Source: Rhizobium sp. P32RR-XVIII (GTDB lineage: Bacteria > Pseudomonadota > Alphaproteobacteria > Rhizobiales > Rhizobiaceae). From it: a stretch of 64,000 bases of DNA. Positions 26,579-34,272 of this stretch are shown here, piece by piece. A program made the position numbers and the translations under genes. Each line of letters starts with the position of its first letter. Within the stretch, counting starts at the first letter, position 1. The notes under the pieces are model-generated. The model saw only the letters and a list, made by a program, of their open reading frames with translations. It was not told where the DNA came from and did no database searches. The stretch covers positions 124,001 to 188,000 of the forward strand of contig NZ_JABAIH010000004.1 of assembly GCF_012641395.1 (NCBI RefSeq). Reading direction: 5' to 3'.

Positions 26579-27543
26579 ATGAAAGCGGTGCGCTTTGACC
26601 ATTTCGGTCCCCCTGAGGTTCTCAAAATTGTCGAGGTGCCGAAACCGGTGCCGCGCCGAGGGGAGGTCCTGGTTCGCGTCCACGCCGCGGGCATCAATTT
26701 TTTCGAAGTGCTGATGCGCGCGGACCGGTATGCCGTGATACCGGAATTACCGATGATCCCCGGCGTTGAAGTCGCAGGCATCGTCGAGGCGATAGGCGAG
26801 GGCGCCGACCTCGCTTGCTCGGCTCGCGCGTTGCCGTGCCGCTGTTCGCGCTGGGACGGGGCGAGGGGTATGCGGAGTTCATCGTCGTGCCGGCTGCGTC
26901 GGTGATCAATATTCCCGATGCATTGTCGTTTGAGGCGGCGGTAGCGCTGATGGTCCAGGGGCTGACGGCTCTGCACATGGTTCGCCAGGCTTCGCCGCGG
27001 AGCAAAACCGTCCTTGTCCACGCGGCTGCCGGCGGTGTCGGGTCGCTGCTGGTGCAATTGGCGAAGCGCGAAGGTGCGCGATCGGTCATTGCAGCAGCAA
27101 GCAGCGAAAAGAAGCTGACGCTGGCTCGCGCCCTCGGCGCGGATGCCGCGGTGGATTATACCGCCGAGGGTTGGCAGAAGGCCATCAGCGACGGCACGCC
27201 TGTCGATCTGATCTACGACACCGTCGGCGGCGAGATGACGCGCGCTTCCCTTGCAGCGCTTACGCCCGGCGGAGAGCTTGTCTTCGCGGCGCTGGGACGC
27301 TTCAGTCTCGAGACCGCAGACCTGAACGCCATGTTCGGCAAGAACCAGTCGCTGAGGGGATTTGCGCTGCTGCGTTTGCTGCCCGCGACGCTGGAGGACG
27401 ACCTTTCCGCGCTATTTTCGCTTGCAGTTTCGGGCGCGCTGACGATCCCCGAGGGGGCGAGCTTCCCGCTTGAGAAAGCCGCCGAAGCGCATCGCGCCAT
27501 GGAAAGCCGGAGCGTCAGCGGAAAGGTCGTGCTTGTGCCGTAA
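26579..27543 (+). pseudogene. Zinc-independent quinone oxidoreductase/alcohol dehydrogenase, frameshifted
   Basis: The reading frame from ATG 26579 encodes the GroES-like N-terminal domain (MKAVRFDHFGPPEVLKIVE through ELPMIPGVEVAGIVEAIGEG). It then goes out of frame and ends at 26905. The frame that takes over at about 26812 encodes the rest: GSRVAVPLFALG, the NADPH-binding VHAAAGGVGSLLVQLA and the C-terminus to 27543. The two parts fit a single 321-residue enzyme if one base is missing at about 26809-26814. Upstream of the break the codons read GADL, downstream LGSRV, with no other damage. This is a recent pseudogene or a sequencing error. The intact parent would reduce quinones with NADPH under control of the HxlR neighbour. 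Confidence 0.85.
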
Positions 27544-27547
27544 GGCT

Positions 27548-28393
27548 CTAGATCGCCGTCGCGACCTCCATCGCGATCTGGCTGAGCGAGGCTTCTGCGG
27601 ACGGGCCGACGAGGACGTAGGATGTCCCGGCATTGTGCCAGGTGACGAGGCCGATCTCGTCCCTGATCGTTTCCTTGAAGTCCTCGCTATCCGGCGGCTG
27701 GGAATCCTTCCGGAAGCAGATCGAGATGAGGTCGCCGTCCGCGCTTGTATAGACCAGCTGGCCGACCGGCCGGCCGTCACCGAGGAGCACGCGGGCGCCC
27801 TGGAACGTCCAGCCTTTGTTGGCCAGGTCCGGCACACGAAAGGCGACGCCGACCGTGGAGGTCAGCCAATTGGAGATCTCCTCGGCCTGTGTCGAGGGAA
27901 TCTCGACGATATGCCGCGGTTGGCGGATCATCAGCCGCTGGTAGGCGGTGACGTCGTTCAGCCAATCCTTGGTGTTCGTGTTGTCGGCAACGGGCTGCGA
28001 CCCGTCGCCGCGAACGAGGCCGGCAGGAGTCGTTCCCATGAAATAGCCTATGCCGCAGCCGATGACGAAAAGGATGATCGCGGCTGCCAGCGCCTGCGGG
28101 CCGCTCGGTGTGAGCTTCATTGCCGGGCGGGCGGTTCGCGGCGCCACGGGCGCCTTGGGCGGCTGAACGCTCTTGATCGAGCGGACGAGTGCCAGCGGAA
28201 CCGGCTCCTTCAAGATATCCTCCAGGCGGCGGCGGCCGAAATCGGCGCCGTGACGGAGCTTGTCGTAAAGCCGGCGCGCACCTTCGTCCGTCGCAATGCG
28301 TTGTTCCAGCTCGTGCTTCTGCTCCGGCGTCGTTTCCCCGTCGAGAAGAGCGGTCAGCTGGGCATCAAGCGGCAGTTTCTTGAAATCGGGCAA
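27548..28393 (-). CDS. Anti-sigma factor, membrane-anchored
   Basis: This 281-aa protein begins with a short helical cytoplasmic domain typical of anti-sigma factors (LDAQLTALLDGETTPEQKHE) and has one membrane segment at about residues 103-124 (LAAAIILFVIGCGIGYFMG). The remaining 155 residues would be periplasmic. No zinc-binding HxxxCxxC motif is present. It lies two bases after the ECF sigma gene on the same strand, so the pair forms an operon in which this protein would hold the sigma factor inactive until an envelope signal arrives. Confidence 0.87.
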   Translation of the reverse strand: MPDFKKLPLDAQLTALLDGETTPEQKHELEQRIATDEGARRLYDKLRHGADFGRRRLEDILKEPVPLALVRSIKSVQPPKAPVAPRTARPAMKLTPSGPQALAAAIILFVIGCGIGYFMGTTPAGLVRGDGSQPVADNTNTKDWLNDVTAYQRLMIRQPRHIVEIPSTQAEEISNWLTSTVGVAFRVPDLANKGWTFQGARVLLGDGRPVGQLVYTSADGDLISICFRKDSQPPDSEDFKETIRDEIGLVTWHNAGTSYVLVGPSAEASLSQIAMEVATAI

Positions 28394-28395
28394 AG

Positions 28396-28899
28396 TCAGT
28401 ACCTGTGAGGATAATTGTCGGCGAGACTCGCAAAGTGAAGCCGTGCCGCGGCAAGCTGTGCCGGAACGCTGCTTGCAGGAATGCCCATGATGTCGGCCGC
28501 CTCCTGATAGGTGTGGCCTTCGTTGACAAGCAGGAACACGCTCGAAATGCCTTCGGGCATTTCGGCGATCATTTGATGTATAGCGTCAGTATCGGCAGTG
28601 GCTGCGCGGTCTCGCACGGCATCGCGGATGTCCGTGACGTTTCCCTTGGAAGCCGGCCGCGCCTTGCGCTTGCGTCCGTCATCGTGCCACTGCTGGCGGG
28701 CCAGCGTGTAGACCCAGCTTTCAAGCCTGCCTTCGCCCTTCCATTGGTGGCTCTTTGCCACCGCTCGCTGACAGACTGCCTGCACGAGGTCGTCGGCAGC
28801 CGCCGCATCGCCTGCAAGTGTCATCGCGAAACGGCGCAACCGCGGCAGCAGACCCACCAAGTCGCGTCTGATATCAATGGTCGTTACAGGCTGACGCAT
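28396..28899 (-). CDS. ECF-type RNA polymerase sigma factor
   Basis: This 167-aa protein has only the two domains of extracytoplasmic-function sigma factors: sigma-2 (about residues 12-78, LPRLRRFAMTLAGDAAAADDLVQ with the WVYTLARQQW end) and sigma-4 (about 105-160, EGISSVFLLVNEGHTYQEAADIMGIPASSV). It is followed immediately by its anti-sigma factor. The target promoters cannot be deduced, and I did not find an obvious autoregulatory motif in the 28900-29062 spacer, which appears empty. Confidence 0.9.
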   Translation of the reverse strand: MRQPVTTIDIRRDLVGLLPRLRRFAMTLAGDAAAADDLVQAVCQRAVAKSHQWKGEGRLESWVYTLARQQWHDDGRKRKARPASKGNVTDIRDAVRDRAATADTDAIHQMIAEMPEGISSVFLLVNEGHTYQEAADIMGIPASSVPAQLAAARLHFASLADNYPHRY

Positions 28900-29062
28900 G
28901 TCTCATTTCATGAAATGTCGGGCGAAGCACCCGGCGTGGCTAAGCTTTTTATATCGCGTATGTGATCTTTATGAAACAAATTTGCACTGCTTCGCAAGCT
29001 TAAGCCAGCGCAATCTTGGAATTCTCAAGGGGGTTCCACGCGGCCGTCGGCGATGTCGCGTT

Positions 29063-29218
29063 TCAATAGGTCCGATGTCCGTTCAGGCTTTGCGCGAGCT
29101 TGGTAAGCCCTGCTGCCTTCGCCGCCACGGCCACCGATTTCATGTGCGGGCCTGCGGAAGTAGCGGCGGCCTCAGAAAGCGAATCAAAACACTGAGAAAC
29201 CGATTTCGCTCGCTCCAC
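29063..29218 (-). CDS. Possible small protein following the metallophosphoesterase gene
   Basis: A 51-codon frame starts at GTG 29218, overlapping the last base of the metallophosphoesterase stop codon. It encodes a Ser/Ala/Lys-rich helix-prone peptide (VERAKSVSQCFDSLSEAAAT onwards, ending NGHRTY). The overlap would allow translational coupling. An internal ATG at 29143 could give a 26-residue version. No domain is recognised and composition alone does not prove coding. If it is not a gene, 28900-29217 is a 318-base intergenic stretch with no other visible feature. Confidence 0.3.
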   Translation of the reverse strand: MERAKSVSQCFDSLSEAAATSAGPHMKSVAVAAKAAGLTKLAQSLNGHRTY

Positions 29219-30126
29219 TAAGCCTTGAAAATATCTACACCATTTTGGAAAACGCCGTCACCCATGTCATTCAGGCTGAAGCGCTCGCCCGTCAATTCCC
29301 ATGCGCCAGGGGAACCGTCGATGCTGAAGAGATTATAGGCGGCGCGGGGTTTCAGGCCGCCGGGTCCCTGGGAAGCCGAAGCAATTCCGACGACAGGCAC
29401 GGGTGCCGTCTGGCCCCGCAGCCAATGGAGCGTATTGAGATGCGTATGGCCATGGATCACCAGTTCTGCGCCGCCTGTCGAAACGACGGCGGCGAAACGC
29501 CGGATGCCGATCATGCGCTTATAGAAGGATGTGGCGCCACGGATCGGCGGATGATGGATCATGACCACGCGAAAGAGGCCGGCCTCGCCGGCGGCGCGCA
29601 GCATGTTGACGGTTTCACGCGCCTGCCTCTGGCTGAAGAAGCCGCTGGCCGCAAAAGGCGGCGTGGCGACGGCAGTCGAGCAGCCGATGAGCGCCACTTT
29701 GTCGCGGACACGCAGATAGGGAAAAATGTGCTTGTCTTGCCTCCATTCGGCGGGAGCCAGATCGCCGCGGACATAGTCATACCAGGCCCGCATGGATTTC
29801 TCGTAGGCGCCCGGAACATAGGCGTCGTGATTGCCCGGTACGATGGAGGTTTCAACCGGGTCGCCGAGAGCGCGCAGCCAGGCGGCGGCGGAACGGATCT
29901 CGATTGCGCTTGACAGGTTCACCAGATCGCCGGTCACGGCGAGGTGGTCCGCATGCCGGTCGCGGATGTCTTCCAGCAGAACATCCAGCGTGCCGCCGAA
30001 AAGGTGCTTGCGCCTGCTGCGGTGCCAGTTCACAAAGCCGGTAATGCGCTTCGAGAAAAGCTCGCGGAAGGAAAGATTGGGAAGTGGGCCGAGGTGAATA
30101 TCCGAGATATGCGCGAGCTTGAACAT
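29218..30126 (-). CDS. Metallophosphoesterase (calcineurin-like phosphatase)
   Basis: This 302-aa enzyme contains the full set of metal-ligand motifs: DIHLG (residue about 8), GDLVN, GNHDAYVPG, MIHHPP and GHTH with the final HLN. These build a two-metal phosphodiesterase/phosphatase site. There is no signal peptide, so it acts in the cytoplasm. The substrate is unknown; cyclic nucleotides or UDP-sugars are typical of relatives. ATG 30126 starts the conserved MFKLAHISDIHLG; the frame extends four codons earlier. Confidence 0.92.
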   Translation of the reverse strand: MFKLAHISDIHLGPLPNLSFRELFSKRITGFVNWHRSRRKHLFGGTLDVLLEDIRDRHADHLAVTGDLVNLSSAIEIRSAAAWLRALGDPVETSIVPGNHDAYVPGAYEKSMRAWYDYVRGDLAPAEWRQDKHIFPYLRVRDKVALIGCSTAVATPPFAASGFFSQRQARETVNMLRAAGEAGLFRVVMIHHPPIRGATSFYKRMIGIRRFAAVVSTGGAELVIHGHTHLNTLHWLRGQTAPVPVVGIASASQGPGGLKPRAAYNLFSIDGSPGAWELTGERFSLNDMGDGVFQNGVDIFKA

Positions 30127-30197
30127 GCTACGACACATAGACCAGGATGGTTACAAATCAAACACATCGGATGGAACGAAACGGTGAAAGCAGAGTG

Positions 30198-30674
30198 ATG
30201 AGGCCCACGGGGATGTCCTGGAAATCCAAGCTGCTGATGCGGTTTGTGCACGTTTACTTTGCGTTCGCACGGGGCATGACGATGGGGGTGCGGGCGGCCT
30301 GCTTCGATGCCTCGGGACGGATTTTTCTGGTGCGGCATAGCTACGTTCCGGGCTGGCATATGCCTGGCGGCGGAGTGGAGCGCAACGAGACCGCCGAGGC
30401 GGCGCTGGTCAAGGAACTGCGCGAAGAGGGCAACCTCCGTGTCGTCGGCCAGGCGCAGCTCTTCCACGTCTATTACAATCAATCGGCGAGCCGCCGTGAC
30501 CACGTTGTCTTCTACCGCGTCGACGTCGAGCAGACGGCGCCGCGTACACCGGATCGCGAGATCGTCGAGTGCGGTTTCTTCGCCCTCGATGCCCTCCCGG
30601 ACGGCACGACCGACGCCACCAGGCGTCGGCTCAGGGAATTGAACGGCGATGAGCCCGCCGCTCACTATTGGTAG
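30198..30674 (+). CDS. Nudix hydrolase family protein
   Basis: This 158-aa protein has a Nudix box at about residues 58-80: Gly58, Glu64 and KELREEGNL, ending. The last conserved Gly of the box (before the final hydrophobic residue) is Asn here, and the Arg-Glu pair is Lys-Glu, so activity may differ. Preceding WHMPGGGVE is standard. A hydrophobic, Arg/Trp-rich start (FVHVYFAFARGMTMGVRAA) may be a membrane-associating stretch. It is divergent from the metallophosphoesterase gene and four bases short of the convergent glutathione reductase gene. Confidence 0.85.
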   Translation: MRPTGMSWKSKLLMRFVHVYFAFARGMTMGVRAACFDASGRIFLVRHSYVPGWHMPGGGVERNETAEAALVKELREEGNLRVVGQAQLFHVYYNQSASRRDHVVFYRVDVEQTAPRTPDREIVECGFFALDALPDGTTDATRRRLRELNGDEPAAHYW

Positions 30675-30677
30675 GAT

Positions 30678-31667
30678 TCAGGCGGCTGCGGCGAGTTTCG
30701 CGCGGCCGTGTGGTTGGTCGAGGTCGAGAGCCGGTCCAACCGGGACAACGCCCGTCGGATTGATCGTCTTGTGGCTGCGGTAATAATGCTGCTTGATATG
30801 CTGTAAGTTCACCGTCTCCTTCACGCCCGGCGTCTGATAAAGATCGCGCAGGTAGCCGGAGAGGTTCTGGTAGTCTTCGATACGGCGGATATTGCATTTG
30901 AAATGGCCGACATAGACCGGATCGAAGCGCACCAGCGTCGTGAACAGCCGCCAATCGGCCTCCGTCAGCCGGTCGCCGAGCAGATAGCGGCTCGTGCGAA
31001 GCCGCTCATCCAGCATGTCCAGCGTTTCGAAAATCTTGACGACATTCTGCTCGTAGGCCTCCTGCGTCGTCGCAAAGCCCGCCTTGTAGACGCCGTTGTT
31101 GACGGTGTCGTAGACGATCGCATTCAGCGCATCGATATCGGCCCTTAGATCGGCAGGATAGAAATCCGCTTTCGATTCCGTCAGACCGTCGAAGGCGCTG
31201 TTGAACATGCGGATGATTTCGGCGGATTCATTGTTGACGATCGTGCCGGTTTTCTTGTCCCACAGCACGGGAACGGTGACGCGGCCGGAATAGTGCGGGT
31301 CGGCCTTCCGGTAGATTTCCCAGAGGGTCTTTGCGCCGTAAAGCTGATCGCCGGTGGCGCCGTCGCCGATTTTGAATTCCCAGCCGTTTTCGGCCATCAG
31401 CGGATCGACGACGGAAACGGAGATGATATTCTCCAGCTTCTTCAGCTTGCGGAAGATCAGCGTGCGGTGCGCCCAGGGGCAGGCGAGTGACACGTAGAGA
31501 TGATAGCGGTCCGCCTCGGCCTTGAAACCGCCGGTGCCTGTCGGTCCCGGCTTTCCATCAGCCGTGATCCAGTTGCGAAACTGGGAGGCCGCGCGCTTGA
31601 AGTGGCCCTTCGTTTCTTTCGTGTCGTACCAGACGTCCTGCCAGACGCCGTCAACCAGCATGCCCAT
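30678..31667 (-). CDS. Glutathionyl-hydroquinone reductase
   Basis: This 329-aa member of the Xi-class glutathione transferases reduces glutathionyl-hydroquinones back to free hydroquinones with glutathione. The catalytic Cys63 is in the diagnostic SLACPWAHRTL motif. The C-terminal helical domain contains LLGDRLTEADWRLFTTLVRFDPVY, the family signature. ATG 31667 has GGAGG at good spacing; a second ATG two codons later is equally possible. Quinone detoxification fits with the quinone reductase remnant elsewhere in the window, but the genes are not linked. Confidence 0.93.
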   Translation of the reverse strand: MGMLVDGVWQDVWYDTKETKGHFKRAASQFRNWITADGKPGPTGTGGFKAEADRYHLYVSLACPWAHRTLIFRKLKKLENIISVSVVDPLMAENGWEFKIGDGATGDQLYGAKTLWEIYRKADPHYSGRVTVPVLWDKKTGTIVNNESAEIIRMFNSAFDGLTESKADFYPADLRADIDALNAIVYDTVNNGVYKAGFATTQEAYEQNVVKIFETLDMLDERLRTSRYLLGDRLTEADWRLFTTLVRFDPVYVGHFKCNIRRIEDYQNLSGYLRDLYQTPGVKETVNLQHIKQHYYRSHKTINPTGVVPVGPALDLDQPHGRAKLAAAA

Positions 31668-31740
31668 TGTATTCCTCCAGAACTCGTCGTTGGAGTGAAC
31701 ATATCGCAGGCGGCCCGGCTTTGCAGGGTGCAAAGATTGA

Positions 31741-31757
31741 ACAGTGCGTCACACTGT
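31741..31757. promoter_or_regulatory. Inverted repeat between the divergent reductase and GNAT genes
   Basis: ACAGTG (31741-31746) and CACTGT (31752-31757), five bases apart, lie 74 bases upstream of the reductase start. This is a possible operator. The remaining 31668-31942 spacer has no other structure. Confidence 0.35.
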
Positions 31758-31942
31758 CTTTTGGGATGATTTCATTTTGCGTTGGACGAGGGAAATTTTT
31801 CCTGCTATCGGCCTTTTACATTCGCTCAGGAACCCGATTTTGATGCACGCAACCAGAAGCCTGCGACGACGCTGATGCTCCCGAACGCCCAAGGGCGTGC
31901 TCGAGAACCCATCGCTTCTGTCTATCCGGTTTCTGTCTCATC

Positions 31943-32443
31943 ATGCACAAGCACGATCTGGTCTACCTCACTGAGGATGCGTCTCATGACGCAGCTATCG
32001 AACACATCAACGAAGAAGCATTCGGTCCCGGCCGGCATACACGTGCTGCCGCCCGCATCCGCGAGCAGGGGCCGCACGATCCGTCGCTCTCCTTCATCTG
32101 CACCGATGACGGCGAGACGATTGCTTCGGTGCGGATGACGCCCGTCATGGCAGGGGCTGTGAAAGGGCATCTGCTTGGACCGCTCGCCGTGCGGCCTTCG
32201 CACAAGAATATGGGTATCGGGCGCGAACTGGTGCGGATCGCGGTGGAGGCTGCGAGGCGCAGGGGGTCGGAGGCCGTCATTCTCGTCGGCGATCCGCCGT
32301 ATTATTGCCCGCTGGGCTTTGAGAAGGTCGCCTATAACGCGCTTGCTTTTCCCGGCCCGGTCGATCCCGCCCGCGTTCTCGTCGTTCCGATTTCCGAAGA
32401 TACCCATCAGCGCCTCAAGGGCACAATCGGCTGGCGCGAATAG
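31943..32443 (+). CDS. GNAT family N-acetyltransferase
   Basis: This 166-aa single-domain acetyltransferase has the acetyl-CoA-binding loop RPSHKNMGIGRELVRIAVEA at about residues 87-106 and the later VGDPPYYCPLGFEKV block. These two motifs match the subfamily often annotated as YhbS-like. The acceptor substrate is unknown. It lies 82 bases before an MFS transporter on the same strand. Confidence 0.92.
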   Translation: MHKHDLVYLTEDASHDAAIEHINEEAFGPGRHTRAAARIREQGPHDPSLSFICTDDGETIASVRMTPVMAGAVKGHLLGPLAVRPSHKNMGIGRELVRIAVEAARRRGSEAVILVGDPPYYCPLGFEKVAYNALAFPGPVDPARVLVVPISEDTHQRLKGTIGWRE

Positions 32444-32524
32444 GCTATTTGTTCTATCAAGTCACTGATTTTCCATGAGGCCCGCCACGGGTCAGGTCTC
32501 GTCAGCTGTAACAGAGGCGGTAGC

Positions 32525-33838
32525 ATGGGTGGAATTTCAATGGACGAGGCGCTGGACCGTGCCGGAACCGGTGCCTTTCAACGGCGGTTGATGGCGATCT
32601 TCGGTCTCGTCTGGGCGGCTGACGCCATGCAGGTCCTTGCCGTCGGCTTCACGGCCGCCTCGATTGCCGCCACGTTCCAGTTGACGATACCGCAGGCGCT
32701 GCAGACCGGAACGCTGTTCTTCCTCGGCATGCTGATCGGCGCCGTGGTCTTCGGCCGGCTGGCCGACAGGATCGGACGGCGCAATGTGCTGATCCTGACG
32801 GTCGGATGCGATGCCTTGTTCGGCACGCTCTCGATCTTTGCTCCGGATTTCGCCAGTCTGCTGGTTCTGCGGTTCCTGACCGGGGTGGCCGTCGGTGGCA
32901 CCTTGCCGGTCGATTACGCGATGATGGCGGAGTTCCTGCCCGCGAAGAATCGTGGCCGATGGCTGGTGGCGCTTGAGGGGTTCTGGGCGATCGGCACGCT
33001 GATCGTCGCGCTTGCCGCATGGGCTGCCACCCTTGCGGGCGTCGCAGATCCCTGGCGCTATATTTTCGCGGTGACGGCGGTGCCGGCGATCCTCGGAATC
33101 GGGCTGCGATTTTTCGTGCCGGAATCGCCGCTCTACTTGTTGCGAAAGGGCCGCGCCGAAGAAGCCAAGGCGATCGTCAACCGCATGCTCAGACGTCATG
33201 GCAAGCCGGAGCTTGGTGCCGCCGACCAAATCGTGCCGGCGCCGCATGCAACTGCCGAAGGTCTCTTTACCGCCTCGCTTCGCCGCCGCAGCTTGATGAT
33301 CCTGGCGATCTGGTTCCTCGTCTCGGTTTCCTACTACGGCGTCTTCACCTGGATGCCCGCCAAGCTCGCCGGCGATGGCTTCGGCTTCGTGCGCGGTTAT
33401 GGCTTTCTGGTGTTCGTGGCGCTCGCCCAGATCCCCGGTTACGCGCTTGCAGCCTATGGCGTCGAGAAGTGGGGCAGGCGACCGACGCTGGTCGGCTTCT
33501 GCCTGCTTTCGGCAGCGGGATGCCTGCTCTTCGTTCTCTCGCCTGATGATATGCTGATCGGCGCATCGCTGCTGATCATGAGTTTCGCTCTGCTTGGGAC
33601 ATGGGGTGCGCTCTATGCCTATACGCCGGAACTTTATCCGACGGCATCGCGCGCAACCGGCATGGGTGCGGCAGGCGCCATAGCACGGCTTGGCGGCCTT
33701 ATTGCCCCGTCACTGATGGCATTGGTGGTATCGCAGGGGCTCGGGGTTGCGATCGAATTGTTCGCAGGATTTCTGGTCGTCGCGGCCATCGCAGCGCTCG
33801 CGATCGATGCCGAAACGCGGCAGGTCTCGCTCGCCTAG
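32525..33838 (+). CDS. MFS transporter, sugar/metabolite-proton symporter type
   Basis: This 437-aa protein has about 12 membrane helices in two bundles. The loop between helices 2 and 3 carries the MFS signature GRLADRIGRRNVL, and PESPLYLLRKGRAEEA follows helix 6, a feature of the sugar-porter/SV2-like branch (PESPRWL in sugar porters). The substrate is unknown; aromatic acids and nicotinate are known for close relatives. ATG 32525 starts MGGISMDEAL; the Met five codons later is an alternative. Confidence 0.92.
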   Translation: MGGISMDEALDRAGTGAFQRRLMAIFGLVWAADAMQVLAVGFTAASIAATFQLTIPQALQTGTLFFLGMLIGAVVFGRLADRIGRRNVLILTVGCDALFGTLSIFAPDFASLLVLRFLTGVAVGGTLPVDYAMMAEFLPAKNRGRWLVALEGFWAIGTLIVALAAWAATLAGVADPWRYIFAVTAVPAILGIGLRFFVPESPLYLLRKGRAEEAKAIVNRMLRRHGKPELGAADQIVPAPHATAEGLFTASLRRRSLMILAIWFLVSVSYYGVFTWMPAKLAGDGFGFVRGYGFLVFVALAQIPGYALAAYGVEKWGRRPTLVGFCLLSAAGCLLFVLSPDDMLIGASLLIMSFALLGTWGALYAYTPELYPTASRATGMGAAGAIARLGGLIAPSLMALVVSQGLGVAIELFAGFLVVAAIAALAIDAETRQVSLA

Positions 33839-33848
33839 GCTCCTGACC

Positions 33849-34268
33849 TTAAGCGAGGCTCTTGCGCAGGAACGTCCGGCTCCGACCTTTAGGAAACGAC
33901 GGCAATTCACCGAAGATCTCGTAACCCGCCCGCCGGTAGGCGCGCAGCGCCTGAGGATTGAAGGTATCGATCCAGGCGCCGTGACAGCCGCGGGCTTTCG
34001 CCTCTTCCTCGGCCTTGGCGAGGATCTTTCCGGCCATGCCTTTGCCGCGCTGGGTCTCCGGGATGTACAGGTTCTGCGTGAAGAGCCAACCCCAGGCGGT
34101 GTAGCCCGAAAGCCCGCCTGTTACCTTGCCGTCCGTGTCATGGATCAGAACGGCGAGCGGCTGACGTTCCGAAGGGCCGACGTCCTCAGTGTTGAACGCG
34201 CTGAGTGCGTCCTGGATGGCGGCAAGCTCTTCCGGGGAGGGCGATCCTGTCAGTTCGAATTCCGGCAT
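33849..34268 (-). CDS. GNAT family N-acetyltransferase
   Basis: This 139-aa single-domain acetyltransferase contains the acetyl-CoA loop PETQRGKGMAGKILAKAEEEA, followed by WIDTFNPQALRAYRRAGYEI, typical of the family. ATG 34268 begins the conserved MPEFELTG, four bases after the stop of the large membrane gene, so it is the last gene of the moxR operon. The substrate is unknown and its place in the operon may be incidental. Confidence 0.9.
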   Translation of the reverse strand: MPEFELTGSPSPEELAAIQDALSAFNTEDVGPSERQPLAVLIHDTDGKVTGGLSGYTAWGWLFTQNLYIPETQRGKGMAGKILAKAEEEAKARGCHGAWIDTFNPQALRAYRRAGYEIFGELPSFPKGRSRTFLRKSLA

Positions 34269-34272
34269 GGCC

